Shown in pieces: positions 55,005 to 64,000 of a stretch of DNA of 64,000 nucleotides. The translations under genes and the position numbers were made by a program. Positions within the stretch are counted from its first letter, which is position 1, and each line of letters starts with the position of its first letter. The notes below the pieces were generated by a model. The model saw only the letters and a list, made by a program, of their open reading frames with translations. It was not told the origin of the DNA and did not search any database. Source of the DNA: Parazoarcus communis (GTDB lineage Bacteria > Pseudomonadota > Gammaproteobacteria > Burkholderiales > Rhodocyclaceae); contig NZ_CP022187.1 in the NCBI RefSeq assembly GCF_003111645.1, positions 1,798,001 through 1,862,000 of the forward strand, written 5' to 3'.

Positions 55005-55018
55005 TGGTAGCGCTTTCA
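55005..55018. promoter_or_regulatory. Degenerate LacI operator upstream of the repressor gene
   Basis: TGGTAGCGCTTTCA matches TGTAAGCGCTTACA at 11 of 14 positions and lies 32 bp before the repressor start. A weaker site at the repressor's own promoter fits autoregulation. Confidence 0.5.
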
Positions 55019-55091
55019 GCCCCCCTCCGCACCACTTCAATACCAGATAGTCATTCAGATGATACGAATGAATAGACGTGGAAATTTCTAT

Positions 55092-55143
55092 TTGACAAAG
55101 CTGCCAATCTGCATTTAACTACACAAAAATGTAAGCGCTTACA
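55092..55143 (+). promoter_or_regulatory. TRAP-operon promoter with perfect LacI operator
   Basis: TTGACA (55092-55097), 16-base spacer, TTTAAC (55114-55119), then the perfect palindrome TGTAAGCGCTTACA (55130-55143) at about the transcription start. Repressor bound there would block initiation. The arrangement repeats at the hpsN promoter. Confidence 0.75.
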
Positions 55144-55169
55144 GGCGCAATAACGAAGGAGGCAATGCA

Positions 55170-55448
55170 GTGCAGAACCCGTCCACACATGGGGGGCAAC
55201 CCCCGCACACCCGTCTGCTGTTCCGCCTTTCGGCCGCGACCTTCATCGCATTCTGGGCCGCCATCGTCAGCGGAAAGCTGCACATGAGCTTCGGTTTCGA
55301 CCAGCTCCCGCTGATCCCCGAAATCCTGCTCGCAATCCTGCTCGCACTGGGCCTTGCCATTGGCCTCGGCGCCTGCCTGCTCGAAGAACAACGGCGGGCA
55401 AACAATGCCCCCACGCTGGACACCACCACCGAAGGAGACACGAAATGA
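55170..55448 (+). CDS. Small two-helix membrane protein preceding the TRAP transporter
   Basis: 92 residues starting with GTG at 55170, chosen because AAGGAGG lies 7 bases upstream. Two hydrophobic stretches (LSAATFIAFWAAIVSG, about 21-36; LPLIPEILLAILLALGLAIGLGACLL, about 46-71) predict membrane segments, with a polar tail. Its stop overlaps the TRAP binding-protein start by ATGA, so it is the first gene of the LacI-controlled operon. I do not recognise its family; it might assist the TRAP membrane complex. Confidence 0.75.
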   Translation: MQNPSTHGGQPPHTRLLFRLSAATFIAFWAAIVSGKLHMSFGFDQLPLIPEILLAILLALGLAIGLGACLLEEQRRANNAPTLDTTTEGDTK

Positions 55449-56605
55449 ACACAAAAATCCAGAACAATGCACCGCAACAGATGGAACGCCGCCGATTCTT
55501 CCAGATGAGCGGGCGCTTCGGCTTCACCGCAGCCGTCGCCGGCGTCAGTGCCGGCGCCATGTTCTCGAACGACGCCATGGCTCAGGTTGCGAACGAGGAG
55601 CGCGAACGGGAGAGCAAATCAAAGTTCCAGGTCATCATGGCAACCGAGTACATCCTCGGTGCAAGCCGCAGCTACCCGATGATGCAGCTCGACTTCAAGG
55701 AAAACATCCAGAACTTCACCGCGGGCAAGGTCTACGTCAAGCTCTCGCCGGGCGGCCAGCTCGGGGTCGGCGGGGCGCTTGTGAGCAAGGTGCAGAACGG
55801 CACCGTTCCCATTGCGATGCACTCGATCTCCAACTTCGCGCCCTTCGCACCCGCTGTCGATCTGATCAACATCCCCTACTGGTGCGGCAACAATCAGCAG
55901 TTCGTGAATCTGGTCATGTCCGCCGAATGGCGCAACCGCGTTCATCCTGCGGTCGAGGCTCGCGGCTTCAAGCCGCTGATGTATGTCTGCATCGATCCGC
56001 GTACGGTTGCAATCCGCAAGGGCTTGCGCGACCGCCCGGTGTCGGTGCCCGACGACATCGCCGGCATCAAGTTCCGCGTCCCTTCCTCGAAGGTGCTGCA
56101 GACCTTCTACCGCCTCGCCGGCGCCAACCCGACACCGGTGGCCTGGGGCGAAACCAGCTCGGCGATGAAACAGGGCGTGGCGGATGCACTCGACCCCAGC
56201 CTGCAGGCGCTGCTGACCTTTGGCTTCGCCGACACGCTGCACTCGATCTCGACCATCCGCTCGGTACCCGATGCTCAGATCTATTCGTGCAATCTGCAGT
56301 GGTTCAATGGACTGCCGAAGGACATCCAGGCCGGCATCACCGAAGCCGCCGATGTGACCTTCCGCCAGAACCTCGCGCGTGTGCCTGCCTCCCGTGCCTA
56401 TGCGATGGATCAACTGCGACAAGCCGGCGTCAAGATCCATGTGCCGAGTGCCGATGACATCAAGCAATGGGTCGCGCGTTGCGGTCACCAGCTGCCAGCC
56501 TGGGATGCAATGAAGGCCGAATTCGCGGGCTCGCTCGCCGATTTCGACAAGCTCCTCGAGGCGGCCAACACCCAGGGCCGCTACCACGTCCAGGACGTGT
56601 CGTGA
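55445..56605 (+). CDS. TRAP transporter periplasmic binding protein (DctP family)
   Basis: 386 residues. The N-terminus has a twin-arginine-type signal (ERRRFFQMS then GFTAAVAGVSAGAMF, about residues 14-45), so export may be by Tat in folded form. The mature part fits DctP-type proteins (GGQLGVGGALVSKVQNGTVPIAMHSISNFAPF; GIKFRVPSSKVLQTFYRLAGANPTPVAWGET). It binds a sulfonate or carboxylate ligand; by context DHPS, as for HpsK-M systems of Cupriavidus. Overlaps the small membrane protein by 4 bp. Confidence 0.9.
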   Translation: MNTKIQNNAPQQMERRRFFQMSGRFGFTAAVAGVSAGAMFSNDAMAQVANEERERESKSKFQVIMATEYILGASRSYPMMQLDFKENIQNFTAGKVYVKLSPGGQLGVGGALVSKVQNGTVPIAMHSISNFAPFAPAVDLINIPYWCGNNQQFVNLVMSAEWRNRVHPAVEARGFKPLMYVCIDPRTVAIRKGLRDRPVSVPDDIAGIKFRVPSSKVLQTFYRLAGANPTPVAWGETSSAMKQGVADALDPSLQALLTFGFADTLHSISTIRSVPDAQIYSCNLQWFNGLPKDIQAGITEAADVTFRQNLARVPASRAYAMDQLRQAGVKIHVPSADDIKQWVARCGHQLPAWDAMKAEFAGSLADFDKLLEAANTQGRYHVQDVS

Positions 56606-57171
56606 GCAGCGCGGTCATGACCGCCACCGAGCACGCCAGCAGCGTGCAAGCAGCCCCGCGGGGCTGGCTTGCACGGGTCGACCGCAACGGCGAACGGTGG
56701 TTGCTGCTGTTTTTCTACGCAAGCATCATCTCCGTCATCTCGATCGACGTGGTGCGCCGTTTCGGCCTGTCCTACTCGTCCGTGTGGGGCGAAGAAGTGG
56801 CGCGCTACGCCTTCATTTACCTGACGTGGATCGCGGCTGCATTTGCCGTGCGCGACCGCGCCCACATCCGCATTGACGCCCTGGTGCAGGCACTGCCGGC
56901 CCGCGGTCGGGCGATCTCGTGGTTGCTGAGCGATTTCTTCACCCTCGTGTTCGCAGTGATCGCGCTCTACCTGTCGATCGAACCGGTGATCACGTCGATC
57001 AAGTTCGGCTCGGTGACGCCAGGCTTGCGCGTCAGTCAGGCGTGGTTCCTGGTTGCCGTCCCCTTCGGCTTCTCCTGCATCGTGCTGCGGGTGTTGCAAT
57101 CGATGCGCCGCGACATCAAGGACCTGAAGGCCGGACGACCGCCCTTCGAGGGCCACAAACTGTTCGACTGA
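56602..57171 (+). CDS. TRAP transporter small membrane subunit (DctQ family)
   Basis: 189 residues if started at the GTG at 56602, which overlaps the previous stop as GTGA with AGGA upstream; the ATG at 56617 is the alternative (184 residues). Four membrane segments and the DctQ motif VWGEEVARYAFIYLTWIAAAFAVRDRAHIRID are clear. DctQ connects the binding protein to the large subunit. It precedes dctM by 11 bp. Confidence 0.88.
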   Translation: MSSAVMTATEHASSVQAAPRGWLARVDRNGERWLLLFFYASIISVISIDVVRRFGLSYSSVWGEEVARYAFIYLTWIAAAFAVRDRAHIRIDALVQALPARGRAISWLLSDFFTLVFAVIALYLSIEPVITSIKFGSVTPGLRVSQAWFLVAVPFGFSCIVLRVLQSMRRDIKDLKAGRPPFEGHKLFD

Positions 57172-57182
57172 GGAGAGCCGTA

Positions 57183-58496
57183 ATGGACTTCATGCTCATG
57201 CAAGAGGCGGCGATGACACTTGGCATCGAGTTCTACGCTGCACTTGCCCTGCTCGGCGTCCTCATCCTGATCGGTACGCCAATCTGGGTATCGCTGGGTC
57301 TGGGAACGCTGGCAATGGTGTACGCCACCGGCGTCATCCCCGTCAGCATGGTTGGCGAAGGTCTGTTCGAAGGGATCGACCACTTCGCACTGATCGCCGT
57401 GCCGCTGTTCATTCTCACCGGTGACGCGCTGGTGCGCTCGGGGCTGTCGGACAAACTCCTCGACCTGGCGGAAGCCACAGCCGGCGGAGTGCGAACCGGG
57501 CTGGGCTGTTCGACCACCCTGGGCTGCGGTTTCTTTGCCTGCATCTCGGGTTCGGATGCCGCCGGCGCTGCAGCGGTCGGACGGATGACCATCAACCGAC
57601 TGGTCGAGCGTGGCTACCCGCTGCCTGCGGCCGCCGCGCTGGTGGCCTCGGGCGCCTGTACCGGCATCCTGATTCCGCCCTCGATCGCCTACATCATCAT
57701 CGGCCTCGTGCTCGGCATCTCGGTGTCCACGCTGTTTCTGGCCGCGCTGATCCCCGGGATCATGATCATGTTCTCGGTGATGGTGACCAACGTCATCCTC
57801 AACCGTGTGCATGGCTTCGAGCAGGGACGCTCCTCCTTCTCGTTCCGGCGCTGGTTGCAGGCAGTCTGGGCGGCACGCTGGGCGCTGGGGGTGCCGGGCG
57901 TGATTCTGGGCGGCATCTATTCCGGCGTATTCACCCCGACGGAATCCGCGGCTGCAGCGGTCACGATCACGATGCTGATCGGCTTCCATCAGAAGCGCCT
58001 GAGTTTTGCCGACATCCCCAAGATGCTGGAAAGCTCGGCCAAGGTGTGCGGCATCATCGTGCCCATCATTGCCGTGTCCCTGCCCCTGGCGCAGATCATG
58101 GCGGTGCTCGACATTCCGCAGTCCTTCGTGCAGACCATCAGCGGGATCTCCAGCGACCCGACCATGATCATCCTGATGATGATCGGACTGCTGCTGATCA
58201 CCGGCCTGTTCATGGAAACCACACCCAGCATCCTGATCATGTCGCCCCTGCTGCTGCCGCTGGCGCAGTCGCTCGGGATGAGCGAGATCCACTTCTCGAT
58301 CATCATGGTCACCACCCTGGGCATCGGCTTCATCACGCCACCGTTCGGACTCAACCTGTTCGTGCTGTCGGGACTCACCGGCTGCTCGGTGATGGCGATG
58401 TCGCGCTATGCCATCCCCTACGTGCTCGGCATGCTGGTGGTGGTGTTGCTGGTGGCCTTCATTCCACAGCTTTCGATGTGGGGCATTCCAGGTTAA
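57183..58496 (+). CDS. TRAP transporter large membrane subunit (DctM family)
   Basis: 437 residues, about 12 membrane segments. Conserved stretches include ALIAVPLFILTGDALVRSGLSDKLLDLAEA near 68, GCGFFACISGSDAAGAAAVGRM near 113 and ACTGILIPPSIAYIIIGLVLGISVSTLF near 160. Sodium-driven uptake with DctP/DctQ; substrate presumed DHPS. TGAGGAGAGCC precedes the ATG. Last gene of the TRAP operon; a stem-loop and the hpsN promoter follow. Confidence 0.93.
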   Translation: MDFMLMQEAAMTLGIEFYAALALLGVLILIGTPIWVSLGLGTLAMVYATGVIPVSMVGEGLFEGIDHFALIAVPLFILTGDALVRSGLSDKLLDLAEATAGGVRTGLGCSTTLGCGFFACISGSDAAGAAAVGRMTINRLVERGYPLPAAAALVASGACTGILIPPSIAYIIIGLVLGISVSTLFLAALIPGIMIMFSVMVTNVILNRVHGFEQGRSSFSFRRWLQAVWAARWALGVPGVILGGIYSGVFTPTESAAAAVTITMLIGFHQKRLSFADIPKMLESSAKVCGIIVPIIAVSLPLAQIMAVLDIPQSFVQTISGISSDPTMIILMMIGLLLITGLFMETTPSILIMSPLLLPLAQSLGMSEIHFSIIMVTTLGIGFITPPFGLNLFVLSGLTGCSVMAMSRYAIPYVLGMLVVVLLVAFIPQLSMWGIPG

Positions 58497-58516
58497 AGCC
58501 TGTGCCCGTTCAGGCG

Positions 58517-58550
58517 CCGGATGGAAGCCCGCCATCCGGTAAAAACGGGC

Positions 58551-58552
<2 letters not shown>
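58517..58552 (+). other. Alternative stem-loops after the TRAP operon
   Basis: CCGGATGG (58517-58524) pairs with CCATCCGG (58532-58539) around 7 bases; alternatively AAGCCCG (58525-58531) pairs with CGGGCTT (58546-58552). There is no T run right after either stem, so it may be a weak terminator or a processing site between the TRAP genes and hpsN. Confidence 0.45.
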
Positions 58553-59927
<1,375 letters not shown>

Positions 59928-59928
59928 C

Positions 59929-60690
59929 ATGAGCGCCCGTTTCGATCTGAGCGGGCGCGTTGCCGCCGTCACCGGCGGCAGCTCCGGCCTCGGCCGCGCC
60001 ATGGCGCGGGCGCTGGCCGGCGCGGGTGCCGACCTGGTGCTGATCGCGCGCCGCCGCGATGAACTCGAGCATGCGGCCGGTGAGATCCGCAGCGCCGGCG
60101 GACGTGCCGCCTTCGTCGTTGCCGACCTTGCCGACCCCGCCGCGCTTGGCAGCATCGCTGCACAGGCTGCCGAAGCCTTTGGGGCGCCGGACATCCTCAT
60201 CAATGCCGCCGGCGTCAATCTGCGCCAGCCCATCGAGGAAGTCGGCCCCGAGGCCTGGAATCTGCACCTCGCGCTCCACCTCACCGCGCCCTTCTTCCTC
60301 GCCAAGGCCATGGCGCCCGCCATGATCGCCAAAGGCCGGGGCCGCATCATCAACCTCGCATCGCTGCAATCGCAGCGCGCCTTTCCCAACAGCGCACCTT
60401 ACGGTGCGGGCAAGGGCGGCATCGTGCAGCTGACGCGCGCGATGGCCGAGGCCTGGTCGCGCCACGGCATCACGGTCAATGCAATCGCGCCCGGCTTCTT
60501 CCCCACCGAGCTCACCGCAGCGGTCTTCAACGACCCCGCACGCGCAGAGGCCAATGCCCGCCAGACCATGATCGGGCGCAATGGTGAACTCGAAGACATC
60601 GCCGGCCCCACGATCTTCTTCGCATCGGATGCATCCGCCTACGTCACCGGCCAGACCCTGTTCGTCGACGGCGGCTTCTCCGCAAAATGA
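59929..60690 (+). CDS. hpsO: Short-chain dehydrogenase, HpsO-like DHPS dehydrogenase
   Basis: 253 residues, classical SDR. Cofactor motif TGGSSGLGRAMA near 15-26, NAAG near 88, catalytic Ser in NLASLQSQ, YGAGK (Tyr/Lys) near 158-162. In DHPS-degrading bacteria HpsO and HpsP oxidise and reduce C2 of DHPS so that (S)-DHPS becomes (R)-DHPS for HpsN. The start at 59929 is 1 bp after the hpsN stop. On sequence alone only SDR is certain; HpsO is by context. Confidence 0.75.
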   Translation: MSARFDLSGRVAAVTGGSSGLGRAMARALAGAGADLVLIARRRDELEHAAGEIRSAGGRAAFVVADLADPAALGSIAAQAAEAFGAPDILINAAGVNLRQPIEEVGPEAWNLHLALHLTAPFFLAKAMAPAMIAKGRGRIINLASLQSQRAFPNSAPYGAGKGGIVQLTRAMAEAWSRHGITVNAIAPGFFPTELTAAVFNDPARAEANARQTMIGRNGELEDIAGPTIFFASDASAYVTGQTLFVDGGFSAK

Positions 60691-60707
60691 ACAACAAGGA
60701 AGAGACA

Positions 60708-61706
60708 ATGAACAGCATGCGCGCGCTGGTATATACCGGCACCCGTGAAGTCGAGTACCGCGACGCGGACTTCCCCTCTCCCGGTCCGGGCGAGGCGCTG
60801 GTGAAGATCGATGCGGTCGGCATCTGCGGCTCCGACATGCACGCCTACCATGGGCATGATGCCCGTCGCGTGCCGCCGATGATCCTCGGCCACGAAGCCA
60901 CAGGCATCGTCGAGCACGGCCGCCTGCGCGGGAAGCGGGTGACGATGAATCCGATCGCGTTCTGCGGCTATTGCGAATACTGCCTCAGCGGGCGCCAGAA
61001 CCTGTGCGCCAACCGCACCATGATCGGCATGTCCCGCCCCGGTGCCTTCGCTCAGTACCTGACCATTCCCGAGCAGTCACTGATCGAGCTGCCCGACGAC
61101 ATGGACCCGGTGGCCGCCGCCCTCACCGAGCCGACAGCGACCGCCCTGCACGCGGTCCACAGGGCCATGCGCGTGTCCGAACGTCCCCTCGCCGAAGCCA
61201 GGGCGATGGTGATCGGCGCGGGCTCGATCGGCCTGCTGATCGCGCTGCTGCTCAAGCACTACGGCTGCCGCGACATCCTGATCGGCGATACCAACGCCCT
61301 GCGCCGCCAGACCGCGACCGAGGCCGACTGTGGCGAGGTCTTCGATCCATCGGCAAGCACACCGGACGAAAATCACTACGACCTCGTGTTCGACGCCGTG
61401 GGCGCCGTGGCCACCCGCAAGACCGCCATCGAAAGCATCCGCCCCGGCGGCGTCATCGTCCACGTCGGCCTGCTGCAGGGTGACGGCGACTTCAACGTGC
61501 GCAAGCTGACCCTGGCGGAAATCACCTTCATTGGCGTCTACACCTACTCGCAGACCGACCTCAAAGCCGCCGCCCAGGCACTGTACACGGGCGCACTCGG
61601 CCCACTTGACTGGGTGTCGACACAACCACTGTCCGAGGGCGCGGCCGCGTTTCAGGCCCTGCACGACGGCAGCACCCCGTCGGCAAAGATCGTGCTGATC
61701 CCGTAG
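60708..61706 (+). CDS. hpsP: Zinc-dependent alcohol dehydrogenase, HpsP-like
   Basis: 332 residues, MDR family. Catalytic zinc ligands in GICGSDMH and GHEATGIVE, structural-zinc cysteines in CGYCEYCLSGRQNLC, Rossmann motif VIGAGSIGLLIALLLKHYG near 168. Partner of the SDR for C2 interconversion of DHPS. ATG at 60708 preceded by AAGGAAGAG; an earlier ATG at 60687 overlaps the SDR stop but has no ribosome site. Last gene of the DHPS operon, followed by a terminator. Confidence 0.77.
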   Translation: MNSMRALVYTGTREVEYRDADFPSPGPGEALVKIDAVGICGSDMHAYHGHDARRVPPMILGHEATGIVEHGRLRGKRVTMNPIAFCGYCEYCLSGRQNLCANRTMIGMSRPGAFAQYLTIPEQSLIELPDDMDPVAAALTEPTATALHAVHRAMRVSERPLAEARAMVIGAGSIGLLIALLLKHYGCRDILIGDTNALRRQTATEADCGEVFDPSASTPDENHYDLVFDAVGAVATRKTAIESIRPGGVIVHVGLLQGDGDFNVRKLTLAEITFIGVYTYSQTDLKAAAQALYTGALGPLDWVSTQPLSEGAAAFQALHDGSTPSAKIVLIP

Positions 61707-61739
61707 CCGTCGCGCCAGCCCCGCCGCCGCACGGCACTC

Positions 61740-61788
61740 GCCCGATCCTGTCACGCCATCAAAGCGGCAGGATCGGGCAAACTGTTTT
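61740..61788 (+). terminator. Terminator after hpsP
   Basis: GCCCGATCCTG (61740-61750) pairs with CAGGATCGGGC (61768-61778), an 11-bp stem with a 17-base loop, followed by AAACTGTTTT. Fits the end of the hpsNOP transcript. Confidence 0.7.
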
Positions 61789-61803
61789 GCGGCTCACATG
61801 CAA

Positions 61804-61844
61804 CAAGGGCCTGTGTCCGGATCGACTCCGGTCACAGGCCCTTG
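61804..61844. terminator. Second hairpin between hpsP and fliE (convergent genes)
   Basis: CAAGGGCCTGTG (61804-61815) pairs with CACAGGCCCTTG (61833-61844), with an inner CCGG/CCGG pair. It lies between the convergent hpsP and fliE stops, 20 bp past the fliE stop on the minus strand. Probably a bidirectional terminator, although neither side has a long T run. Confidence 0.6.
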
Positions 61845-61863
61845 AATGCTTCAGACGTGCCGC

Positions 61864-62184
61864 TTACACCGGCATGTTCATGATGTCCTGGTAGGCAGTC
61901 ACGAGACGGTTGCGCACCTGCACCATCTGCTGGAAGGAGAGGCTGGCCTTCTGCAGGTTCACCATCACGTCCTGCAGGTTCACGTTGGGATCGCCGGCGC
62001 TGAAGTCCTGCGCCATCGAGCGCGCTTCCTTCTGCGCAGCGCTGACGTCTTTGAGCGCGCTATTCAGCACGTCGGCAAAATCGACGCCGCCCGCAGCCTC
62101 ACCGCCCTCGACAGGTTTGTTCTGGGCAGTCTGAGACACCGAGCGCAGCTCGGACAACATCTGATCAATTCCGCGGGTATCCAT
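61864..62184 (-). CDS. fliE: Flagellar hook-basal body protein FliE
   Basis: 106 residues. FliE joins the MS ring to the rod. The C-terminal block VNLQDVMVNLQKASLSFQQMVQVRNRLVTAYQDIMNMPV is the FliE signature. GGGGGAG precedes the ATG. It normally heads a fliE-fliF-fliG operon, but here it stands alone, ending at a hairpin with convergent hpsP, so fliF and the rest must lie elsewhere. A near-perfect sigma-54 promoter lies upstream, just past the FleR-like gene. Confidence 0.95.
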   Translation of the reverse strand: MDTRGIDQMLSELRSVSQTAQNKPVEGGEAAGGVDFADVLNSALKDVSAAQKEARSMAQDFSAGDPNVNLQDVMVNLQKASLSFQQMVQVRNRLVTAYQDIMNMPV

Positions 62185-62229
62185 GATTACTCCCCCGGGT
62201 TCGGGTTACCTTGGTTCTGAGCATAGCAG

Positions 62230-62245
62230 AGCAATCCTCATGCCA
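62230..62245 (-). promoter_or_regulatory. Sigma-54 promoter of fliE
   Basis: On the minus strand TGGCATGAGGATTGCT matches TGGCAY-N5-TTGCW exactly, with the GG and GC doublets 10 bases apart. It lies 46 bp upstream of the fliE start, between the FleR-like gene and fliE. The adjacent NtrC-family activator carrying GAFTGA is the obvious activator. Confidence 0.85.
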
Positions 62246-62316
62246 CCACCCGCGCGGTGTCGTTCCGGTCCCGGGTCAGCGCCGCGCGGAGCAGGCCACC
62301 GGCAAATCGCATCCAC

Positions 62317-63783
62317 TCACACGTCGTGACCCTCATCCCTGTACTGCTGCAGCTTGTAGCGCAAGGTGCGCTCCGAGATGCCGAGTTTTTCCACCGTCTT
62401 CTTGCGCGAACCACCCATTTCACGCAGCGTTCCAAGAATGTGCTCGCGCTCCAGATCCTTCATGTTTGCCGGCTTGGCGGCAGCCTCGGACGGTCCCGGG
62501 GCGGCAGAAGCGGCAAAACTTGCCGCCTGATTGCCGCTTATTGCCGGTGACGACGCATAGCCGGCAACGAATCCCGGAGCAGTCGGGGCGGCAGGCGGGG
62601 CCGAAACGGCCGGTGACACCGCCGGCGCAGCGGCCGTGGGGGCAGCCTCGCCCGTCCAGTGCGGCAGACACAGGCGGATGGTCTCAGCACTCACGGTGTC
62701 GCCAGCGGTCAGAATCAGCGCCCGGTGCGCGGTGTTCTCGAGCTCGCGCACGTTACCCGGCCAGCCATAGCGCAGCAGCAGGCTTTCGGCTTCAGGCGAA
62801 AACCGTGCCTGGCGCCCGGCGCGCTGGGCATGACGCTGCAGGAAGTGACGCGCCAGCGGCACGATGTCGCCCGGCCGTTCGCGCAGCGACGGAATCCCGA
62901 GCGGGAACACGTTCAGGCGGTAGTACAAGTCCTCGCGGAAGCGCCCGGCGGCGATCTCCTTGAGCATGTCGCGGTTGCTGGTCGCGAGCACGCGGATATC
63001 GAGCGGAATCGGCTTCTTGCCGCCCACCCGCTCCACTTCGCGCTCCTGCAGCACGCGCAGCATCTTGGCCTGCAGGCCCAGCGGCATTTCCGAGATTTCG
63101 TCGAGCAGGATGGTACCGCCCTGCGCCTGCTCGAACTTGCCCGGCTGGGCGCTCTGCGCCCCGGTGAATGCGCCCTTCTCGTAGCCGAACAGCGTGGCTT
63201 CGAGCAGGTTCTCCGGGATCGCGGCGCAGTTGATGGCGACAAAGGCCGCGCGTGCGCGTGGCGAGTGGTGGTGGATATGGCGCGCAAAGACTTCCTTGCC
63301 GGTGCCGGACTCGCCGGTGAGCAGCACCGTGGCGTCGGTTTCGGCCACACGCGCGGCCAGCCCCAGCAGGTTGCGGGTGTGCGGGTCCTCGGCCACGGTG
63401 TCGTCGGCTTCGGGCTGCACCGCGGCGTAACGGCGCACGTTCTCGAGCAGCACCTCGGGCTCGAACGGCTTCATCAGAAAATCGCAGGCGCCGCCGCGCA
63501 TGGCTGCCACCGCCTTGTCCACGTCGCCATAGGCCGTCATCAACAGCACCGGCAGCTGCGGCAGGCGGTTGCGGATCTCGCCCAGCAGCTGCAGGCCGTC
63601 CATGGGCTGCATGCGCAGGTCTGACACCACCAGGTTGAAGGACTGACGCTCGAGTTCGGCGAGCGCGGACGGGCCGCCGTCGACGCCGGTCACGCCATGG
63701 CCCGCCATTTCAAGCGTGAAACACACTGCATCGCGCAGTGCGTCGTCGTCCTCGACAACAAGGATGTTCAGATGTTCGATCAT
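62317..63783 (-). CDS. fleR: Sigma-54-dependent response regulator FleR/FlrC-like
   Basis: 488 residues. Receiver domain (1-120, Asp in LVVSDLRMQPMDG), AAA+ domain (about 130-370; Walker A GESGTGKE, sigma-54 contact loop GAFTGA, Walker B GGTILLDEIS), an Ala/Pro-rich linker (about 385-440) and a C-terminal Fis-type HTH (EREHILGTLREMGGSRKKTVEKLGISERTLRYKLQQYR). In Pseudomonas and Vibrio this regulator activates mid-class flagellar genes including fliE. The start overlaps the sensor kinase stop by ATGA. Confidence 0.92.
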   Translation of the reverse strand: MIEHLNILVVEDDDALRDAVCFTLEMAGHGVTGVDGGPSALAELERQSFNLVVSDLRMQPMDGLQLLGEIRNRLPQLPVLLMTAYGDVDKAVAAMRGGACDFLMKPFEPEVLLENVRRYAAVQPEADDTVAEDPHTRNLLGLAARVAETDATVLLTGESGTGKEVFARHIHHHSPRARAAFVAINCAAIPENLLEATLFGYEKGAFTGAQSAQPGKFEQAQGGTILLDEISEMPLGLQAKMLRVLQEREVERVGGKKPIPLDIRVLATSNRDMLKEIAAGRFREDLYYRLNVFPLGIPSLRERPGDIVPLARHFLQRHAQRAGRQARFSPEAESLLLRYGWPGNVRELENTAHRALILTAGDTVSAETIRLCLPHWTGEAAPTAAAPAVSPAVSAPPAAPTAPGFVAGYASSPAISGNQAASFAASAAPGPSEAAAKPANMKDLEREHILGTLREMGGSRKKTVEKLGISERTLRYKLQQYRDEGHDV

Positions 63784-64000
63784 GATGCGCGTGCTCCGTC
63801 CGCAGTCGCGCCATTCGTGGCGCCCAGGGGCAAGGTCAGGGTAAAGGTTGTGCCGGTGCCGGGCGTGGAGCTCAGCGCGATGTCGCCGCCATGCCCGCGT
63901 GCCACGCCGCGGGCAATCGCCAGGCCAAGGCCGGTGCCCTCGGCACGGGTGGTAAAGAAGGGGTCGAACAGGCGGGTCTGCACTTCAGGCGGGATACCGC
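63780..64000 (-). CDS. fleS: Flagellar sensor histidine kinase FleS/FlrB-like, C-terminal part (cut by window edge)
   Basis: Only the last 73 codons are in the window. Visible is the end of the HATPase domain: GIPPEVQTRLFDPFFTTRAEGTGLGLAIARGVARGHGG (F and G2 boxes shown in part), then a C-terminal beta strand pair. It should phosphorylate the response regulator encoded next, which overlaps it by ATGA. The upstream PAS and dimerisation domains are outside the window. Confidence 0.88.
   Translation of the reverse strand, partial: GIPPEVQTRLFDPFFTTRAEGTGLGLAIARGVARGHGGDIALSSTPGTGTTFTLTLPLGATNGATADGARAS

Noticed and set aside
57036-58535. 499-codon minus-strand frame across the DctM gene
   Set aside because: Antisense shadow of a hydrophobic protein, giving a His/Asp/Gln-rich nonsense translation.

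Overview
The window is high-GC, densely coded DNA from a motile Gram-negative bacterium. The gene families and order (flhDC together with a fleSR/sigma-54 pair, split pntAA/pntAB/pntB, single-chain pyruvate carboxylase, TctABC and TRAP uptake) point to a betaproteobacterium, most plausibly Rhodocyclales (Thauera/Azoarcus/Aromatoleum-like). That placement is inference from gene content; no rRNA or tRNA gene is present to confirm it.

Layout. 1-2556 (minus): the start of flhC, flhD, and an HDOD-REC-GGDEF regulator. 2720-4021: a zinc-ribbon Nudix hydrolase and an HNH endonuclease. 4154-12688: one long overlapping operon, xanthine dehydrogenase xdhABC followed by a nucleoside-type ABC importer (ATPase and two permeases, no binding protein). 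12689-13042: a gene-free stretch with a strong terminator. 13043-27321: an 11-gene sugar-modification island ending next to flagellin. It holds an FdtA-like ketoisomerase, a sulfotransferase, an FdtB-like aminotransferase, an ATP-grasp/HAD fusion, a beta-propeller glycosidase-like protein, a GNAT/FemAB-like acyltransferase, two methyltransferases, a GT-B protein, an unrecognised 88-residue ORF and a 1544-residue multidomain glycosyltransferase. 27603-37066: two tandem flagellin genes of equal length, flaG, fliD, fliS, fliT, a FliK-like gene, an FlhB-C-terminal-like gene and two tandem ycgR genes.

37103-43395 (minus): pntAA, pntAB, pntB and pyruvate carboxylase. 43487-50045 (minus): suyA, suyB, tctC, tctA, tctB, slcC and comC, for uptake, epimerisation and desulfonation of sulfolactate. 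50321-53867: two convergent GntR regulators, then a YeiH/UPF0324 exporter coupled to an inositol-monophosphatase-family gene. 53914-61706: a LacI repressor, a TRAP transporter with an extra small membrane protein, and hpsN/hpsO/hpsP-like dehydrogenases for 2,3-dihydroxypropane-1-sulfonate (DHPS). 61864-64000 (minus): fliE and the fleR/fleS-like two-component pair.

How the parts work together. The sulfonate block reads as one pathway. DHPS enters by TRAP, HpsO/HpsP interconvert enantiomers, HpsN oxidises (R)-DHPS to (R)-sulfolactate, SlcC/ComC convert (S)- to (R)-sulfolactate, and SuyAB splits it to pyruvate and sulfite, which YeiH may export. The DHPS half carries perfect LacI-type operators. 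The sulfolactate half has a different shared motif at the suyA and yeiH promoters. The flagellar genes show sigma-54-like promoters at fliE and the first flagellin but a sigma-28-like promoter at the second flagellin. The sugar island is probably a flagellin glycosylation locus with unusual chemistry, including sulfation and methylation; this is inferred from position and families.
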